Positions 23,557 to 32,161 of a DNA stretch of 64,000 nucleotides are shown here, in pieces (positions within the stretch are counted from its first letter, which is position 1; every line of letters starts with the position of its first letter). Made by a program: the position numbers and the translations under genes. Source of the stretch: an uncultured Bacteroidales bacterium (GTDB lineage Bacteria > Bacteroidota > Bacteroidia > Bacteroidales > Bacteroidaceae); NCBI GenBank assembly GCA_902801425.1, contig CADCIQ010000026.1, forward strand, positions 1 through 64,000. Direction: 5' to 3'. Under the pieces are notes generated by a model that saw only the letters and a program-made list of their open reading frames with translations, was not told the DNA's origin and ran no database searches.

Positions 23557-25959
23557 ATGAATTACTTCTATAGCACAGCATTCACGGAATGCATACACCG
23601 CCACGAAATACAGACTCTCACAAAGAGTAAATTCGATAAGACCCTCATCGTCAAGGTACAGGCTCCACAGCTTCGTACTAACCAGCGACTTGCCCTTAGC
23701 GGAAGCGTTGCGGAACTCGGCAACTGGCAGGAGCGCGAAGCCCTCAAGTGCCTCTATACTGGCGATAACGAGTGGACAGCCGTAATAGATGCGACAAATC
23801 TCACAGGCAAAGCCATTGAGATGAAGTATATCGTGATTGATGATGACCCAAGCGTGCCCGTTATCTGGGAGGCACGAATGAATCGTGTGCTGCATATCCC
23901 GGAAATAAAGAGTGGAAAGACAGAGACCATCAGCATCGAGATGGCACACTTCCCTATCCCAGCCGACCGCATAGCAGGTACTGCCATTCCTATATTCTCG
24001 CTCCGCTCTGAAGGCAGTTTCGGAGTTGGCGACTTTGGCGATCTGAAGAAAATGGTGGATTGGGTAGCACTCACCGGACAGCGAATCCTTCAGGTGCTCC
24101 CGATAAACGACACAACCATAACACGCACATGGTCAGACTCTTATCCATACTCCTCAATCAGCATCTTCGCCCTTCATCCGCAATATGCCGATTTCCGTCA
24201 GCTACCAGCATTGAAAGACTGGAAGAAAGCCACAGAGTTTGAAAAACTCAGAAAAGAGCTAAACGCCCTTCCGCAGATTGATTATGAGCGTGTGAACAAT
24301 GCCAAGAACGAATACCTGCATCTCATTTTTGAGCAGGAAGGCAAGAAGGTTCTCGCATCCGAGGAATATAAGCGATGGTTCAAGGAAGAAGAGCAATGGC
24401 TTGTGCCTTATGCTCAATACAGCGTCCTTCGTGATACCTACGGCACGGCAAACTATTCTGAGTGGCCAGACCATAACGTATGGAACGAGGACGACCGTAA
24501 ATCGCTCACCAACACTCGAAGCAAGGCATACAAAAAGGCTTCATACTATTATTATCTTCAGTTCATCCTTGCCCAGCAAATGATCTCTGCGCACAAATAT
24601 GCCCAGACTCATAAGGTGGCATTGAAAGGCGACATCCCTATCGGCGTAAACCGCTATGGCTGTGATGTTTGGATGGAGCCACGCTATTTCAATCTCAACG
24701 GACAAACAGGAGCACCACCAGATGACTTCTCAGTAAACGGACAGAACTGGGGATTCCCTACCTATAACTGGGACGAGATGCTAAAGGATGACTGCCAATG
24801 GTGGATTCGCCGATTCTCGAACATGGCAAAATACTTCGATGCCTACCGCATCGACCATGTACTTGGTTTCTTCCGTATCTGGGAGATACCTATCCATAGC
24901 GTTCACGGACTCCTCGGTCAGTTCCAGCCCTCCCTCGGAATGACCCGTCAGGAGGTTGAGCAATACGGACTTAAATGGCAGGAGGATTTCTTCCTGAACC
25001 CTTTCATAACCGACTGGGTATTGGAGCGCTTATTTGGTGACAAGGCAGAATATGTAAAGAACACATTCCTTGAGCCTTGGCACGATGGACTCTATAAATT
25101 CCGCGAGGGATTCAAGACGCAAAGGGAGGTGGAAAAGTACTTCATGACACACACGACCCCTCCCCAGCCCTCCCGAGGGAGGGAGTCTTTAGATACAATA
25201 ATACAATCCAAAAATCCCTCCCACTCGGGGGAGATGGAGGGGGGTATTTACTCTCTCCAGAGCAATGTTCTCTTCCTTGTTGACCACAAGAACCCGGAAC
25301 TCGTTCACCCACGCATCTCGGCACAGTCAGATACTTGCTACGAGACACTTTGGGAGCATGACAAATACAATTTCAACCGCTTATACAACGATTATTTCTA
25401 TCGTCGCAACAATCAGTTCTGGTACGAGGAGGCAATGAAGAAACTCCCACGACTCGTAGAGGCAACAAAGATGCTCGTTTGTGCCGAAGACCTCGGTATG
25501 GTGCCTGACTGCGTGCCTTGGGTTATCAACCAGCTCGAAATTCTGTCGCTCGAAATACAGTCAATGCCGAAAGATCCACAAGTAGCATTCGGAGTACTTG
25601 ACCGCAATCCATTCATGTCAGTATGCACCATCTCCAGTCACGATACAGCCACCCTGCGTATGTGGTGGGATGAGGACGAGGAACGCACACAAAACTACTG
25701 GAACTGGTCACTCGGACATGAAGGTAAAGCCCCTCATCCGCTATCTCCAGAGATAGCAACAGAAATAGTCAGCAACCATCTCGCCTGTCCATCAATGCTC
25801 TGCATCCTCACGCTTCAGGACTGGCTCGCAACAGATGCCACACTCCGTCTTGCTGATGCCAATGCCGAGCGCATCAAGCCCCTCACCCGTCCTGTGGACA
25901 CCCTCTCCCCAAGGGGCGAGGGAGAAGAATGTACCTCCCCCTCCAAGGAATCCCCATAG
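23557..25959 (+). CDS. malQ: 4-alpha-glucanotransferase with CBM20 (GH77), carrying repeat insertions
   Basis: The 800-aa enzyme has an N-terminal starch-binding CBM20-like domain (about 25-125, LALSGSVAELGNW) and a GH77 barrel: FDAYRIDHVLGFFRIWEIP at about 427-445 (nucleophile Asp), CAEDLGMVPDCVPWV near 641 (acid/base Glu) and SSHDTATLRMWW near 693. It transfers glucan chains between maltodextrins. Two oddities: residues of about 533-563 (PPQPSRGRES... SGEMEGG) are encoded by a G+C-rich palindromic repeat in frame; and after DANAERI the expected end (usually a NPRHYW-RYRMH block) is replaced by PLTRPVDTLSPRGEGEE, encoded by another repeat. The insert lies before VLFLVDHKNPELVHPRI, outside the catalytic motifs. 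Activity may be altered. Confidence 0.9.
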   Translation: MNYFYSTAFTECIHRHEIQTLTKSKFDKTLIVKVQAPQLRTNQRLALSGSVAELGNWQEREALKCLYTGDNEWTAVIDATNLTGKAIEMKYIVIDDDPSVPVIWEARMNRVLHIPEIKSGKTETISIEMAHFPIPADRIAGTAIPIFSLRSEGSFGVGDFGDLKKMVDWVALTGQRILQVLPINDTTITRTWSDSYPYSSISIFALHPQYADFRQLPALKDWKKATEFEKLRKELNALPQIDYERVNNAKNEYLHLIFEQEGKKVLASEEYKRWFKEEEQWLVPYAQYSVLRDTYGTANYSEWPDHNVWNEDDRKSLTNTRSKAYKKASYYYYLQFILAQQMISAHKYAQTHKVALKGDIPIGVNRYGCDVWMEPRYFNLNGQTGAPPDDFSVNGQNWGFPTYNWDEMLKDDCQWWIRRFSNMAKYFDAYRIDHVLGFFRIWEIPIHSVHGLLGQFQPSLGMTRQEVEQYGLKWQEDFFLNPFITDWVLERLFGDKAEYVKNTFLEPWHDGLYKFREGFKTQREVEKYFMTHTTPPQPSRGRESLDTIIQSKNPSHSGEMEGGIYSLQSNVLFLVDHKNPELVHPRISAQSDTCYETLWEHDKYNFNRLYNDYFYRRNNQFWYEEAMKKLPRLVEATKMLVCAEDLGMVPDCVPWVINQLEILSLEIQSMPKDPQVAFGVLDRNPFMSVCTISSHDTATLRMWWDEDEERTQNYWNWSLGHEGKAPHPLSPEIATEIVSNHLACPSMLCILTLQDWLATDATLRLADANAERIKPLTRPVDTLSPRGEGEECTSPSKESP
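25156..25244. repeat. G+C-rich palindromic repeat inserted in frame in malQ
   Basis: CCCTCCCGAGGGAGGGAG and CTCCCACTCGGGGGAG hairpins, separated by an AT-rich stretch with TACAATAATACAATCC. The pattern is that of the intergenic element at 8733, but here it lies inside an ORF and keeps the frame. Confidence 0.75.
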
Positions 25960-26022
25960 CGAGAAAAGGTAACCTTTCCCTCGCCCCTTGGGGAGAGGGT
26001 GTCCGTAGGACGGGTGAGGGGC
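25878..26022. repeat. Long inverted repeat at the malQ 3' end
   Basis: Arms of 46 bp (25878-25923 and 25977-26022) match at 44 positions and flank a 53-nt spacer that holds the malQ stop codon. The core word is CTCTCCCCAAGGGGCGAGGG. It sits between two convergent genes and could act as a terminator for both. Confidence 0.85.
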
Positions 26023-26033
26023 CGTTGTGGGCT

Positions 26034-26645
26034 TCAAAAATAAAACCTCGGCCCTATAGTGAATCTAAATGTAGCAGATCCCTTAACTGGTGGAGCATCC
26101 GGTTCTCCTTCATCAAATTCATCCATAACGAGATGCGAGAGCGCTAAGACACGGAAACCTGCAGCTATGCCAAAGTGCTTGGAGAAGCGTTTCTGAACCT
26201 CTGTCTGTGCAAAAATGCCAGTCAAATTATGAACATCAACTCTCCCCAGACGAGGTGTATCATACTTTATTCCTCCAATTCCAAGACCAGAGGAAAGACT
26301 CACAGTCCAACTACCGAATGGCTTCGCATAGACAAAAGATGGTCCCACGAAAAAAGTATGAGCATTATACTTTCCGTACTCCGTTATATAATCAAGTCCT
26401 ACGCCAATACGAGAATTTAGCAAATAGTCATAACTAATAGAGTAGCCTGCACCGAAAACACCACGATCATCCCGATTTTTTTCATCCTTTAAGACAGACA
26501 AGAACCATCCACAATTGAAATCGGTCTTCACGCAACTGTGCATGCCGCCGAAACCTGCCATCTTTGCAGCATCCTCCGACTGGGCATTAGACATAGAGAT
26601 ACTGCCTAACACCAACGCTGCGGTCAGCAAGAACTTTTTATTCAT
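26034..26645 (-). CDS. Outer-membrane beta-barrel-like protein 1
   Basis: The 203-aa protein starts with a signal peptide (MNKKFLLTAALVLGSISMSNAQ) and ends RFTIGPRFYF, a terminal aromatic typical of outer-membrane barrels. The middle has alternating polar/hydrophobic strands rich in Gly and Tyr (ISYDYLLNSRIGVGLDYI). It shares KIDFNCGWF-like (here KTDFNCGWFLS) and the C-terminus with the next gene, showing a tandem duplication. Role unknown; porin or surface structural protein are possible. Confidence 0.8.
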   Translation of the reverse strand: MNKKFLLTAALVLGSISMSNAQSEDAAKMAGFGGMHSCVKTDFNCGWFLSVLKDEKNRDDRGVFGAGYSISYDYLLNSRIGVGLDYITEYGKYNAHTFFVGPSFVYAKPFGSWTVSLSSGLGIGGIKYDTPRLGRVDVHNLTGIFAQTEVQKRFSKHFGIAAGFRVLALSHLVMDEFDEGEPDAPPVKGSATFRFTIGPRFYF

Positions 26646-26657
26646 AATCCTATTTTT

Positions 26658-27299
26658 TTAGAAATAGAAACGAGGACCGATAGTGAATCTCAGAGAACTT
26701 GTTCCATAGCTGTGAGAATCATAATAACTATTATTATCAGGCTTTGAAGCAGTTATATTTACAAGACGAATTCCGGCACCAATACCAAAATTTTTAGTAA
26801 TGCGCTTCTCAATATTACCCTGTACGAAAGTTCCAAGTCCATTTGCATCATCATATCCATAGCGATAAGAGTCAAGATTAAATCTGCCATATCCAATACC
26901 TATAGAACATCCATACGTCCATGTATTTTTTGATACATAATAGACAAACGAAGGAGCAATAACTCCCGTAGTGATATCGCTGCCTTCTCCCTGCTCGAAT
27001 ATTCCGTTAAGACCAAAGCCACAGCCATTCTTAAACACATGCTCATACATCAAAGAAAAGCCACAACCAAACATACCACGATTAGAATCGCCATCCCTAT
27101 CTACGACTTCCGAAACGAACCATCCGCAGTTAAAGTCAATCTTAATGTCATTCTTCTTACCACCGAAACCATATTTTTCGTCAGAAGAATAATGAGGTAC
27201 TGCTACATAATTTTTTCCTTCAGAATCTTCTGACTGTGCAAAAGTAGCAGATGTTGCACCAAACAGCATAGCTGCGGCTAATAGACATTTAAGTTTCAT
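26658..27299 (-). CDS. Outer-membrane beta-barrel-like protein 2
   Basis: The 213-aa paralogue of the adjacent gene has a signal peptide (MKLKCLLAAAMLFGATSATFAQ), the block IKIDFNCGWFVSEV, glycine/tyrosine-rich strands, and the same end, SLRFTIGPRFYF. The two genes are 12 nt apart and share a promoter at 27357-27365. A small periplasmic or barrel function is likely; no substrate can be named. Confidence 0.8.
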   Translation of the reverse strand: MKLKCLLAAAMLFGATSATFAQSEDSEGKNYVAVPHYSSDEKYGFGGKKNDIKIDFNCGWFVSEVVDRDGDSNRGMFGCGFSLMYEHVFKNGCGFGLNGIFEQGEGSDITTGVIAPSFVYYVSKNTWTYGCSIGIGYGRFNLDSYRYGYDDANGLGTFVQGNIEKRITKNFGIGAGIRLVNITASKPDNNSYYDSHSYGTSSLRFTIGPRFYF

Positions 27300-27356
27300 A
27301 TTCTATATTAATTCTATTTTGAATGTTATTAATACAAATTACCGTAAAATATTGGT

Positions 27357-27365
27357 GCAAAGGTA
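27357..27365 (-). promoter_or_regulatory. Promoter of the two beta-barrel genes
   Basis: TACCTTTGC on the minus strand, about 58 nt upstream of the ATG. Confidence 0.65.
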
Positions 27366-27426
27366 CATTTTTTCTGACAAATTACCAAATAATCCTTATT
27401 TTATTTTCAAAAAAAACGACAATTAA

Positions 27427-28302
27427 TCAATCCTCTGCATCTGCTCCTTGATAACTACAGAAAGAGAGGTGACTAATGCAAACATCATTATATTTTGCAC
27501 CAGGATATACCTTGAGAATCTTGAAAGTAAGTTCTACTACCCCTCCCTTTGTCTTTGGTGAAATAGAATCTGCATCAAAAGACTGCGTATAAGGAGTATC
27601 TTTCAAGTCGAATGTCTTGTACGGCTGTCCGTCAACCATCAACTGCATCTTAGCTACACGACCATGATTCTTCCATTGCTTCTCCGTATGGCAATAGCCA
27701 TTAACAACAGAAAAGCCGTCAATCGGACGCTTGCCTAATTTGAAAACACAAGTCACACTTGTGCCTTCTACTTTGCCTATGGCTGAGCACCACGGCTTAT
27801 ACACACCACCGCCCACAATCTCCCTCACATCATATTTCTTTCCCTCATTATGAGATACGGATGATGTATATACAGTATCCGGCCAAAGACCATACCAGTC
27901 AAGATCACCTGTGCCATAGAAATCGCCAAAAGCAGGAATGATAGCAGAAGAATCCCCTTTGAGCTCATAATCACCATCCAAGCCCCAGAACTGATTCCCG
28001 AAATAAGCCCTCACCAATGCACGAGCAAGAACTGGCAATTTCTTCCGATCTATTTCATCATCAACAATAAGTTTCCACATTTTCACTTCCTCTTCCGTAG
28101 GAAACCTACGCGAACAGAGGTCTGGAAGCAAAGTTTTCAGCAGTTCATTCTCTTCCTTCACCATAGCCAGAGAATCCTTTGGCATCACAGAATCAACGGC
28201 AACAACACCAGAATCTGCATTCAACTGCATAGCACTATCTGTTTTCTGACCACCACAAGCAGCCAAACCAACGGAAAACAAGAAGAAAAGAATTCGTTTC
28301 AT
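27427..28302 (-). CDS. Lipoprotein with NADase-type glycan-binding-like domain
   Basis: The 291-aa protein has a type II signal peptide with lipobox LAAC (MKRILFFLFSVGLAACGG), so it is lipid-anchored. Residues of about 60-120 are acidic and helical. The C-terminal domain (about 165-285) shows a discoidin-like pattern: KPWCSAIGKVEGTSVTCVF, FSVVNGYCHTEKQWKNHGRVAKMQLMVDG, TFKILKVYPGAKYNDVCISHL. This matches the NADase-type glycan-binding domain seen in Bacteroidetes surface proteins. It probably sits on the cell surface or in the periplasm; ligand unknown. Confidence 0.78.
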   Translation of the reverse strand: MKRILFFLFSVGLAACGGQKTDSAMQLNADSGVVAVDSVMPKDSLAMVKEENELLKTLLPDLCSRRFPTEEEVKMWKLIVDDEIDRKKLPVLARALVRAYFGNQFWGLDGDYELKGDSSAIIPAFGDFYGTGDLDWYGLWPDTVYTSSVSHNEGKKYDVREIVGGGVYKPWCSAIGKVEGTSVTCVFKLGKRPIDGFSVVNGYCHTEKQWKNHGRVAKMQLMVDGQPYKTFDLKDTPYTQSFDADSISPKTKGGVVELTFKILKVYPGAKYNDVCISHLSFCSYQGADAED

Positions 28303-28330
28303 AGAATAATAGTAATTTGCTTATACGGCT

Positions 28331-28339
28331 GCAAAAGTA
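28331..28339 (-). promoter_or_regulatory. Lipoprotein gene promoter
   Basis: TACTTTTGC on the minus strand, about 29 nt before the ATG. Confidence 0.65.
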
Positions 28340-28507
28340 ATGCTTTTAAGGCAAACCACCAAGCATTTTCCTCTAATTCTTTTTATTTATAGTGGAAAAA
28401 AGTAGAAAAATTTACCATTTCGAGGCTTTTTCATAGCAAAACCTTAGATTTTTAGTTAATAGAAGTTAAATTTATATTGGTAATTTGGTTAGTTCAAAAT
28501 AACAATC

Positions 28508-28538
28508 TATCTTTGCACTGTCATACTTCACTATGACA
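28508..28538 (+). promoter_or_regulatory. ABC operon promoter and overlapping inverted repeat
   Basis: TATCTTTGC (28508-28516) is followed directly by TGTCATA-cttcac-TATGACA (28519-28538), a perfect 7-bp inverted repeat at the expected transcription start. The last gene of the operon encodes a GntR-family repressor, so this is a good candidate operator for autoregulation; it may also form a 5' hairpin on the mRNA. Confidence 0.6.
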
Positions 28539-28590
28539 CCATGTAAGTATATCAACAAACAATACAAAAAACTTCAAAAACAAAACAGAT

Positions 28591-29412
28591 ATGATACAGA
28601 TTCAAAACCTGACTTTCGGCTATAAAAGCTCAAAGGAGAATGTACTTGAGAACGTGAACCTTCAGTTGAATCCAGGTTCCATTGTAGGACTGCTCGGCAA
28701 GAACGGTACTGGTAAGACAACGCTTCTTAACCTCATTACCGGACAGCTTTTTGCCAAGCAGGGCGTGATAACCATCGATGACGAAAACGTAAAGACTAAG
28801 AGCAAGTCAATTCTGGAGAAGATCTATTTCCTCCCGGAGGAACTTACCGTGCCAAGCCTCTCCCTTGAGAACTTCATCAAGCTGTATAGTCCTTTCTACA
28901 AGGACTACAGTCAGGAGGTAATGGACGAGTGTATGCGCGAGTTCGACCTCAAGTCAGAGAAGAAGAGCCTCAACAAGCTCTCAATGGGCACTAAGAAAAA
29001 GATGATGATATGCTTCGCCATTGCCACCAACGTGCCTTATCTGCTTATGGATGAGCCGACTAACGGACTTGACATCCCTTCAAAGCGCATCTTCCGAAAG
29101 CTCATAAACAGTCACATGAGCGAAGACCGCACAATCCTCATCTCCACCCATCAGGTACACGATGTAGAGAAGATGGTCGACCACATCGTCATCGTTGGCG
29201 AAAAGGATCTTCTCGTAAACGACACAATCGAAGGACTTAGCCAGAAATACACTTTCGGCACAACTCCAAAGGGTGAGGTGCTCTATTCAGAGAAGAGCCT
29301 TGAGGGCAATCTCTGTGTGGCTCGCCGTACAGAGTCAGAAGAAGAGACTCCCGTAAGTCTAGAACTTCTCTTCGAGGCAGTAAACGAAAATCCTAACGCT
29401 TTTAAGAAATAG
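28591..29412 (+). CDS. ABC transporter ATP-binding protein
   Basis: The 273-aa protein has Walker A GLLGKNGTGKTTLL (about 33-46), a signature-like KLSMGTKKKMMI, Walker B YLLMDEPTNGLD and the switch STHQ in place of the usual His motif (ILISTHQVHDVEKM). It belongs to the class that works with separate membrane subunits in GntR/YtrA-controlled operons. Three membrane-protein genes follow in the same operon. The substrate is not evident; such systems often respond to cell-envelope stress or peptides. Confidence 0.92.
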   Translation: MIQIQNLTFGYKSSKENVLENVNLQLNPGSIVGLLGKNGTGKTTLLNLITGQLFAKQGVITIDDENVKTKSKSILEKIYFLPEELTVPSLSLENFIKLYSPFYKDYSQEVMDECMREFDLKSEKKSLNKLSMGTKKKMMICFAIATNVPYLLMDEPTNGLDIPSKRIFRKLINSHMSEDRTILISTHQVHDVEKMVDHIVIVGEKDLLVNDTIEGLSQKYTFGTTPKGEVLYSEKSLEGNLCVARRTESEEETPVSLELLFEAVNENPNAFKK

Positions 29413-29417
29413 AGGCT

Positions 29418-30155
29418 ATGAACACATTCAAGTTTTTCCTCTGGCTCATAAAAGATTTTCTCAAAATGGGTATTTTAGGGGGCACTTTTTGTATAGGTGG
29501 TCTATATACATTTTATGTGTTTGCTAATGACAACACCTACTTCCCTCTTATGACCATCTATAGCTTTATGTCAATTATTAGTATCGGAGCCCTTATGATT
29601 TTTGGCATGTCTGTACCAAAATCCGTTTACAATATGGCAGAAGGTTTATCTCCTGAAAAATACATGATATCGCTATTACCGATATCACCATTAAAGAAGT
29701 ACATGAGTCTTGTGATAGCAACTTTGACTCTGTATTTATCTGCAATTCTGATGAGCCTGCCATTGGAAATAATCGGCAGCATGCTGACAGTCACCTATTC
29801 ACCAGACACACCTATCGAAATAGGAGGCATGCTAAATCATTTTGCCCATGACGGAATATTTACACTTTTGTTAGCTGGGGCGAGCGCAAGTTTATTTTTT
29901 AGCGTGTTATTCAGAAGAATCAGTCACGCAAGTACTGCTATAGCTATATCAGGCCTACCTGCTGGTGGTTATCTGGGTTATACCCTTGGTCACAATATGG
30001 CTTATACACAGGGTAAAGGATCATACGACCTTCCAGAGTCATTACTAATGACAGAAAATGCAATCTGCATATTCGCGACAATAGCCTTTATAATATCAGG
30101 CTATTATATATTCAAGCGCTGGCAAGTTGCAAATAATGGTCTTCTGATGATCTGA
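29418..30155 (+). CDS. ABC transporter permease-like membrane protein 1
   Basis: The 245-aa protein has about six hydrophobic segments and no signal peptide. It starts 5 nt after the ATPase gene and ends YIFKRWQVANNGLLMI, a closing motif shared with the next two proteins (YKRWQ-(I/P)-A-N-S-G-(I/F)-F-M-I). The common end shows that all three descend from one ancestor. It probably forms the channel part of the transporter. Confidence 0.8.
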   Translation: MNTFKFFLWLIKDFLKMGILGGTFCIGGLYTFYVFANDNTYFPLMTIYSFMSIISIGALMIFGMSVPKSVYNMAEGLSPEKYMISLLPISPLKKYMSLVIATLTLYLSAILMSLPLEIIGSMLTVTYSPDTPIEIGGMLNHFAHDGIFTLLLAGASASLFFSVLFRRISHASTAIAISGLPAGGYLGYTLGHNMAYTQGKGSYDLPESLLMTENAICIFATIAFIISGYYIFKRWQVANNGLLMI

Positions 30156-30164
30156 TGTAGAAAC

Positions 30165-30265
30165 CTCATTCCTTCTATGTTTCTCCATCGTTTGTCCATC
30201 GATACTACATCGAAACGATGGACCATCGATGGAGTATCGATGGAGTATCTACGGAGGAAGAGCGG
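30165..30265. repeat. Iterated repeat (CCATCGATGGAGTAT type) inside the ABC operon
   Basis: Repeated CCATCGA/TCGATGG words with period of about 11 bp, related to the TCCGTTGCAAG family of other gaps. The open frame through it adds residues upstream of the next gene, which are unlikely to be translated. Confidence 0.6.
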
Positions 30266-30293
30266 ACAAAAATATAAAAATCAAAGTAGAATT

Positions 30294-30953
30294 ATGAATA
30301 CAATAAAGAATATTTTTATTACGTATGGAGGGTATATACTATTGATACTTCTTGGAGCAGATTTTATGTATACTTTGCTGATGTTACTGTCACTTTCAAG
30401 AAATGATCCTATACCTGATCCTGAAATAATATACCCAGCAAGTTGCTACATACAATATTTTATTCTATCGATACCTGCATGCATAGCTGTGCGTGAACTT
30501 AGTTCCATAGGCAACTATCAGCTGCCTGCCACAACGCTTCGAAAGTATCTCACAGCATTAGGTGCAGCCTTTACACTCATTATCATCAGTCTGCTTTTCT
30601 CATACGTAATAGATGGCATTGGTGCAGCACTAGAGTATGTTTTCTCACTAAAGACTGACATCCATATTGGTAGGTATATGAATTTCCTATGTGAAAGAAC
30701 AGGAGGATTCTCATGCTTGTTCCTGACAATAGCAACAAATGCGTTTCTCGCCACTCTGATACGCAACAAGAGCGCAATGTATGGGGTTGTCATTACCATC
30801 AATCTGGTCTCCGGCATTTATGCGATAGCTCCACAAGACTACCCCCCATTCCTTTGCATTACGTTCTGGATACTCGGTTTCGCTCTCTTAATCGCAAGCT
30901 ATCACATCTACAAGCGCTGGCAGATTGCCAATAGCGGAATATTCATGATTTAA
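30294..30953 (+). CDS. ABC transporter permease-like membrane protein 2
   Basis: I start at ATG 30294 (MNTIKNIFITYGGYILLILL), giving 219 aa, as the upstream extension is encoded by the repeat. It has about six membrane segments and ends HIYKRWQIANSGIFMI, as in its two paralogues. A Leu/Ile-rich first segment begins right after the start. It lies in the same operon as the ATPase and GntR genes. Confidence 0.8.
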   Translation: MNTIKNIFITYGGYILLILLGADFMYTLLMLLSLSRNDPIPDPEIIYPASCYIQYFILSIPACIAVRELSSIGNYQLPATTLRKYLTALGAAFTLIIISLLFSYVIDGIGAALEYVFSLKTDIHIGRYMNFLCERTGGFSCLFLTIATNAFLATLIRNKSAMYGVVITINLVSGIYAIAPQDYPPFLCITFWILGFALLIASYHIYKRWQIANSGIFMI

Positions 30954-30969
30954 ATTAGAATAAAAAACT

Positions 30970-31734
30970 ATGAATACATTTAGATTTATACTAAAAAACT
31001 ATAAGCAAAAATGGTTGATCGCCATTATTGTTCCGCTTATCTTCTTTATCTATTGCACCTGCGAAGCAGGAACCGCAAGTTATATGATAAAGCACTCAAG
31101 CAAGGAGCAGATGATAGAGATGGTAAAACAAGAAAATGCCAATTTTCAAACAGAAAGTCTGGAAAAAATTGACATGAATACAATGAAGGAAGTTGACTTC
31201 TACTATCTTCTTACATCATGGTATCTGTTGATAATCGCTATTGTTCAAACAAAAATGGCTGGAGGCATACTTCACGATAGGAATTATTCTTTGCTACCTG
31301 AAAAAGAAGGCTCAAAGTTTATTTATGCCATCGTAACAAGTTATGCATACGCGATAGGTATGTTGCTGATTTCTGTTCCTATAGAAGGCCTATTCCAGTT
31401 GCTATCAAGTCTTGACATCTTGAAAAATGACATAGAAACAGGCTATTGGCTCAGAAGAATATACCTACATCCAAACAGGAGTTCTAGTTTTCTTGCATTT
31501 TCAAGTTTCTACATATTCCTTAGGGCACTTATAAGAAAGAAATTTGTGTATAGAATTCTTATCTGTCTGTGTGCGATAGTTCATTGGTTCATTCCAGTTG
31601 GCCTCGGATTTGGAATATCTTCAGAACCAGAGGTTACTTGCATATTTGCATTACTTTCACCAGTATTATTAATTGCAAGTTGGCAGCTGTACAAGCGCTG
31701 GCAACCAGCAAATAGCGGATTCTTTATGATATGA
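30970..31734 (+). CDS. ABC transporter permease-like membrane protein 3
   Basis: The 254-aa protein has an N-terminal membrane segment (WLIAIIVPLIFFIYCTCEAG), an extracytoplasmic loop of about 45 residues (SKEQMIEMVKQENANFQTE), and several more hydrophobic segments. It ends QLYKRWQPANSGFFMI. Its stop overlaps the GntR start by 4 nt (ATGA), so translation is coupled. The long loop distinguishes it from the other two and may contact the substrate. Confidence 0.8.
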   Translation: MNTFRFILKNYKQKWLIAIIVPLIFFIYCTCEAGTASYMIKHSSKEQMIEMVKQENANFQTESLEKIDMNTMKEVDFYYLLTSWYLLIIAIVQTKMAGGILHDRNYSLLPEKEGSKFIYAIVTSYAYAIGMLLISVPIEGLFQLLSSLDILKNDIETGYWLRRIYLHPNRSSSFLAFSSFYIFLRALIRKKFVYRILICLCAIVHWFIPVGLGFGISSEPEVTCIFALLSPVLLIASWQLYKRWQPANSGFFMI

Positions 31735-32105
31735 TTACAGCTAACGAAAAAACAATCTTCGGCAAGGTTGCATATCAGCTTTGCGAAGAAATCCTAAAGG
31801 GTAACTACCAGGGCGAAGACCGCATTCCGAGCGTCAGGGAACTGGCTGTTACCTACGAGATTAACTATAATACAGTATTAAGAGCTATGGAAGTATTGCA
31901 ACGCGAGGAAATAGTATATCAGAAGCGTGGCATAGGCTATTTCGTATGTGCCGATGCCAAGAAGAAACTGCTCAAAGGACAGAAGGAGGACTTCAAACGC
32001 CAACAACTGCCTGAATTGTTCCGACAGGCGAGAATGCTCGGTATAAGTATCGAGGAAATCGTGGAGGTGTGGAATAACAGCCTCTCCCCCCGCCCTCTCC
32101 CGTAG
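31731..32105 (+). CDS. GntR-family regulator (YtrA type), tail formed by a repeat
   Basis: The 124-aa protein has the GntR winged helix (DRIPSVRELAVTYEINYNTV, about 27-46; EEIVYQKRGIGYFV) and only a short helical dimerisation region, as in YtrA-type regulators of ABC operons. It is the last gene of the operon and probably represses it. Its final residues, SLSPRPLP, are encoded by a G+C-rich palindromic repeat whose TAG gives the stop, so the original C-terminus may have been changed slightly. Confidence 0.88.
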   Translation: MITANEKTIFGKVAYQLCEEILKGNYQGEDRIPSVRELAVTYEINYNTVLRAMEVLQREEIVYQKRGIGYFVCADAKKKLLKGQKEDFKRQQLPELFRQARMLGISIEEIVEVWNNSLSPRPLP

Positions 32106-32118
32106 AGAGGGAGCCGGA
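32081..32118. repeat. G+C-rich palindromic repeat at the end of the GntR gene
   Basis: CCTCTCCCCCCGCCCTCTCC followed by CGTAGAGAGGGAG can form a hairpin. It belongs to the same family as the elements at 8733, 25156, 25878 and 46842. Confidence 0.65.
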
Positions 32119-32161
32119 AGGCAAAATATGATACAATCAGAAAACTAAACAAAAAGAAAAA

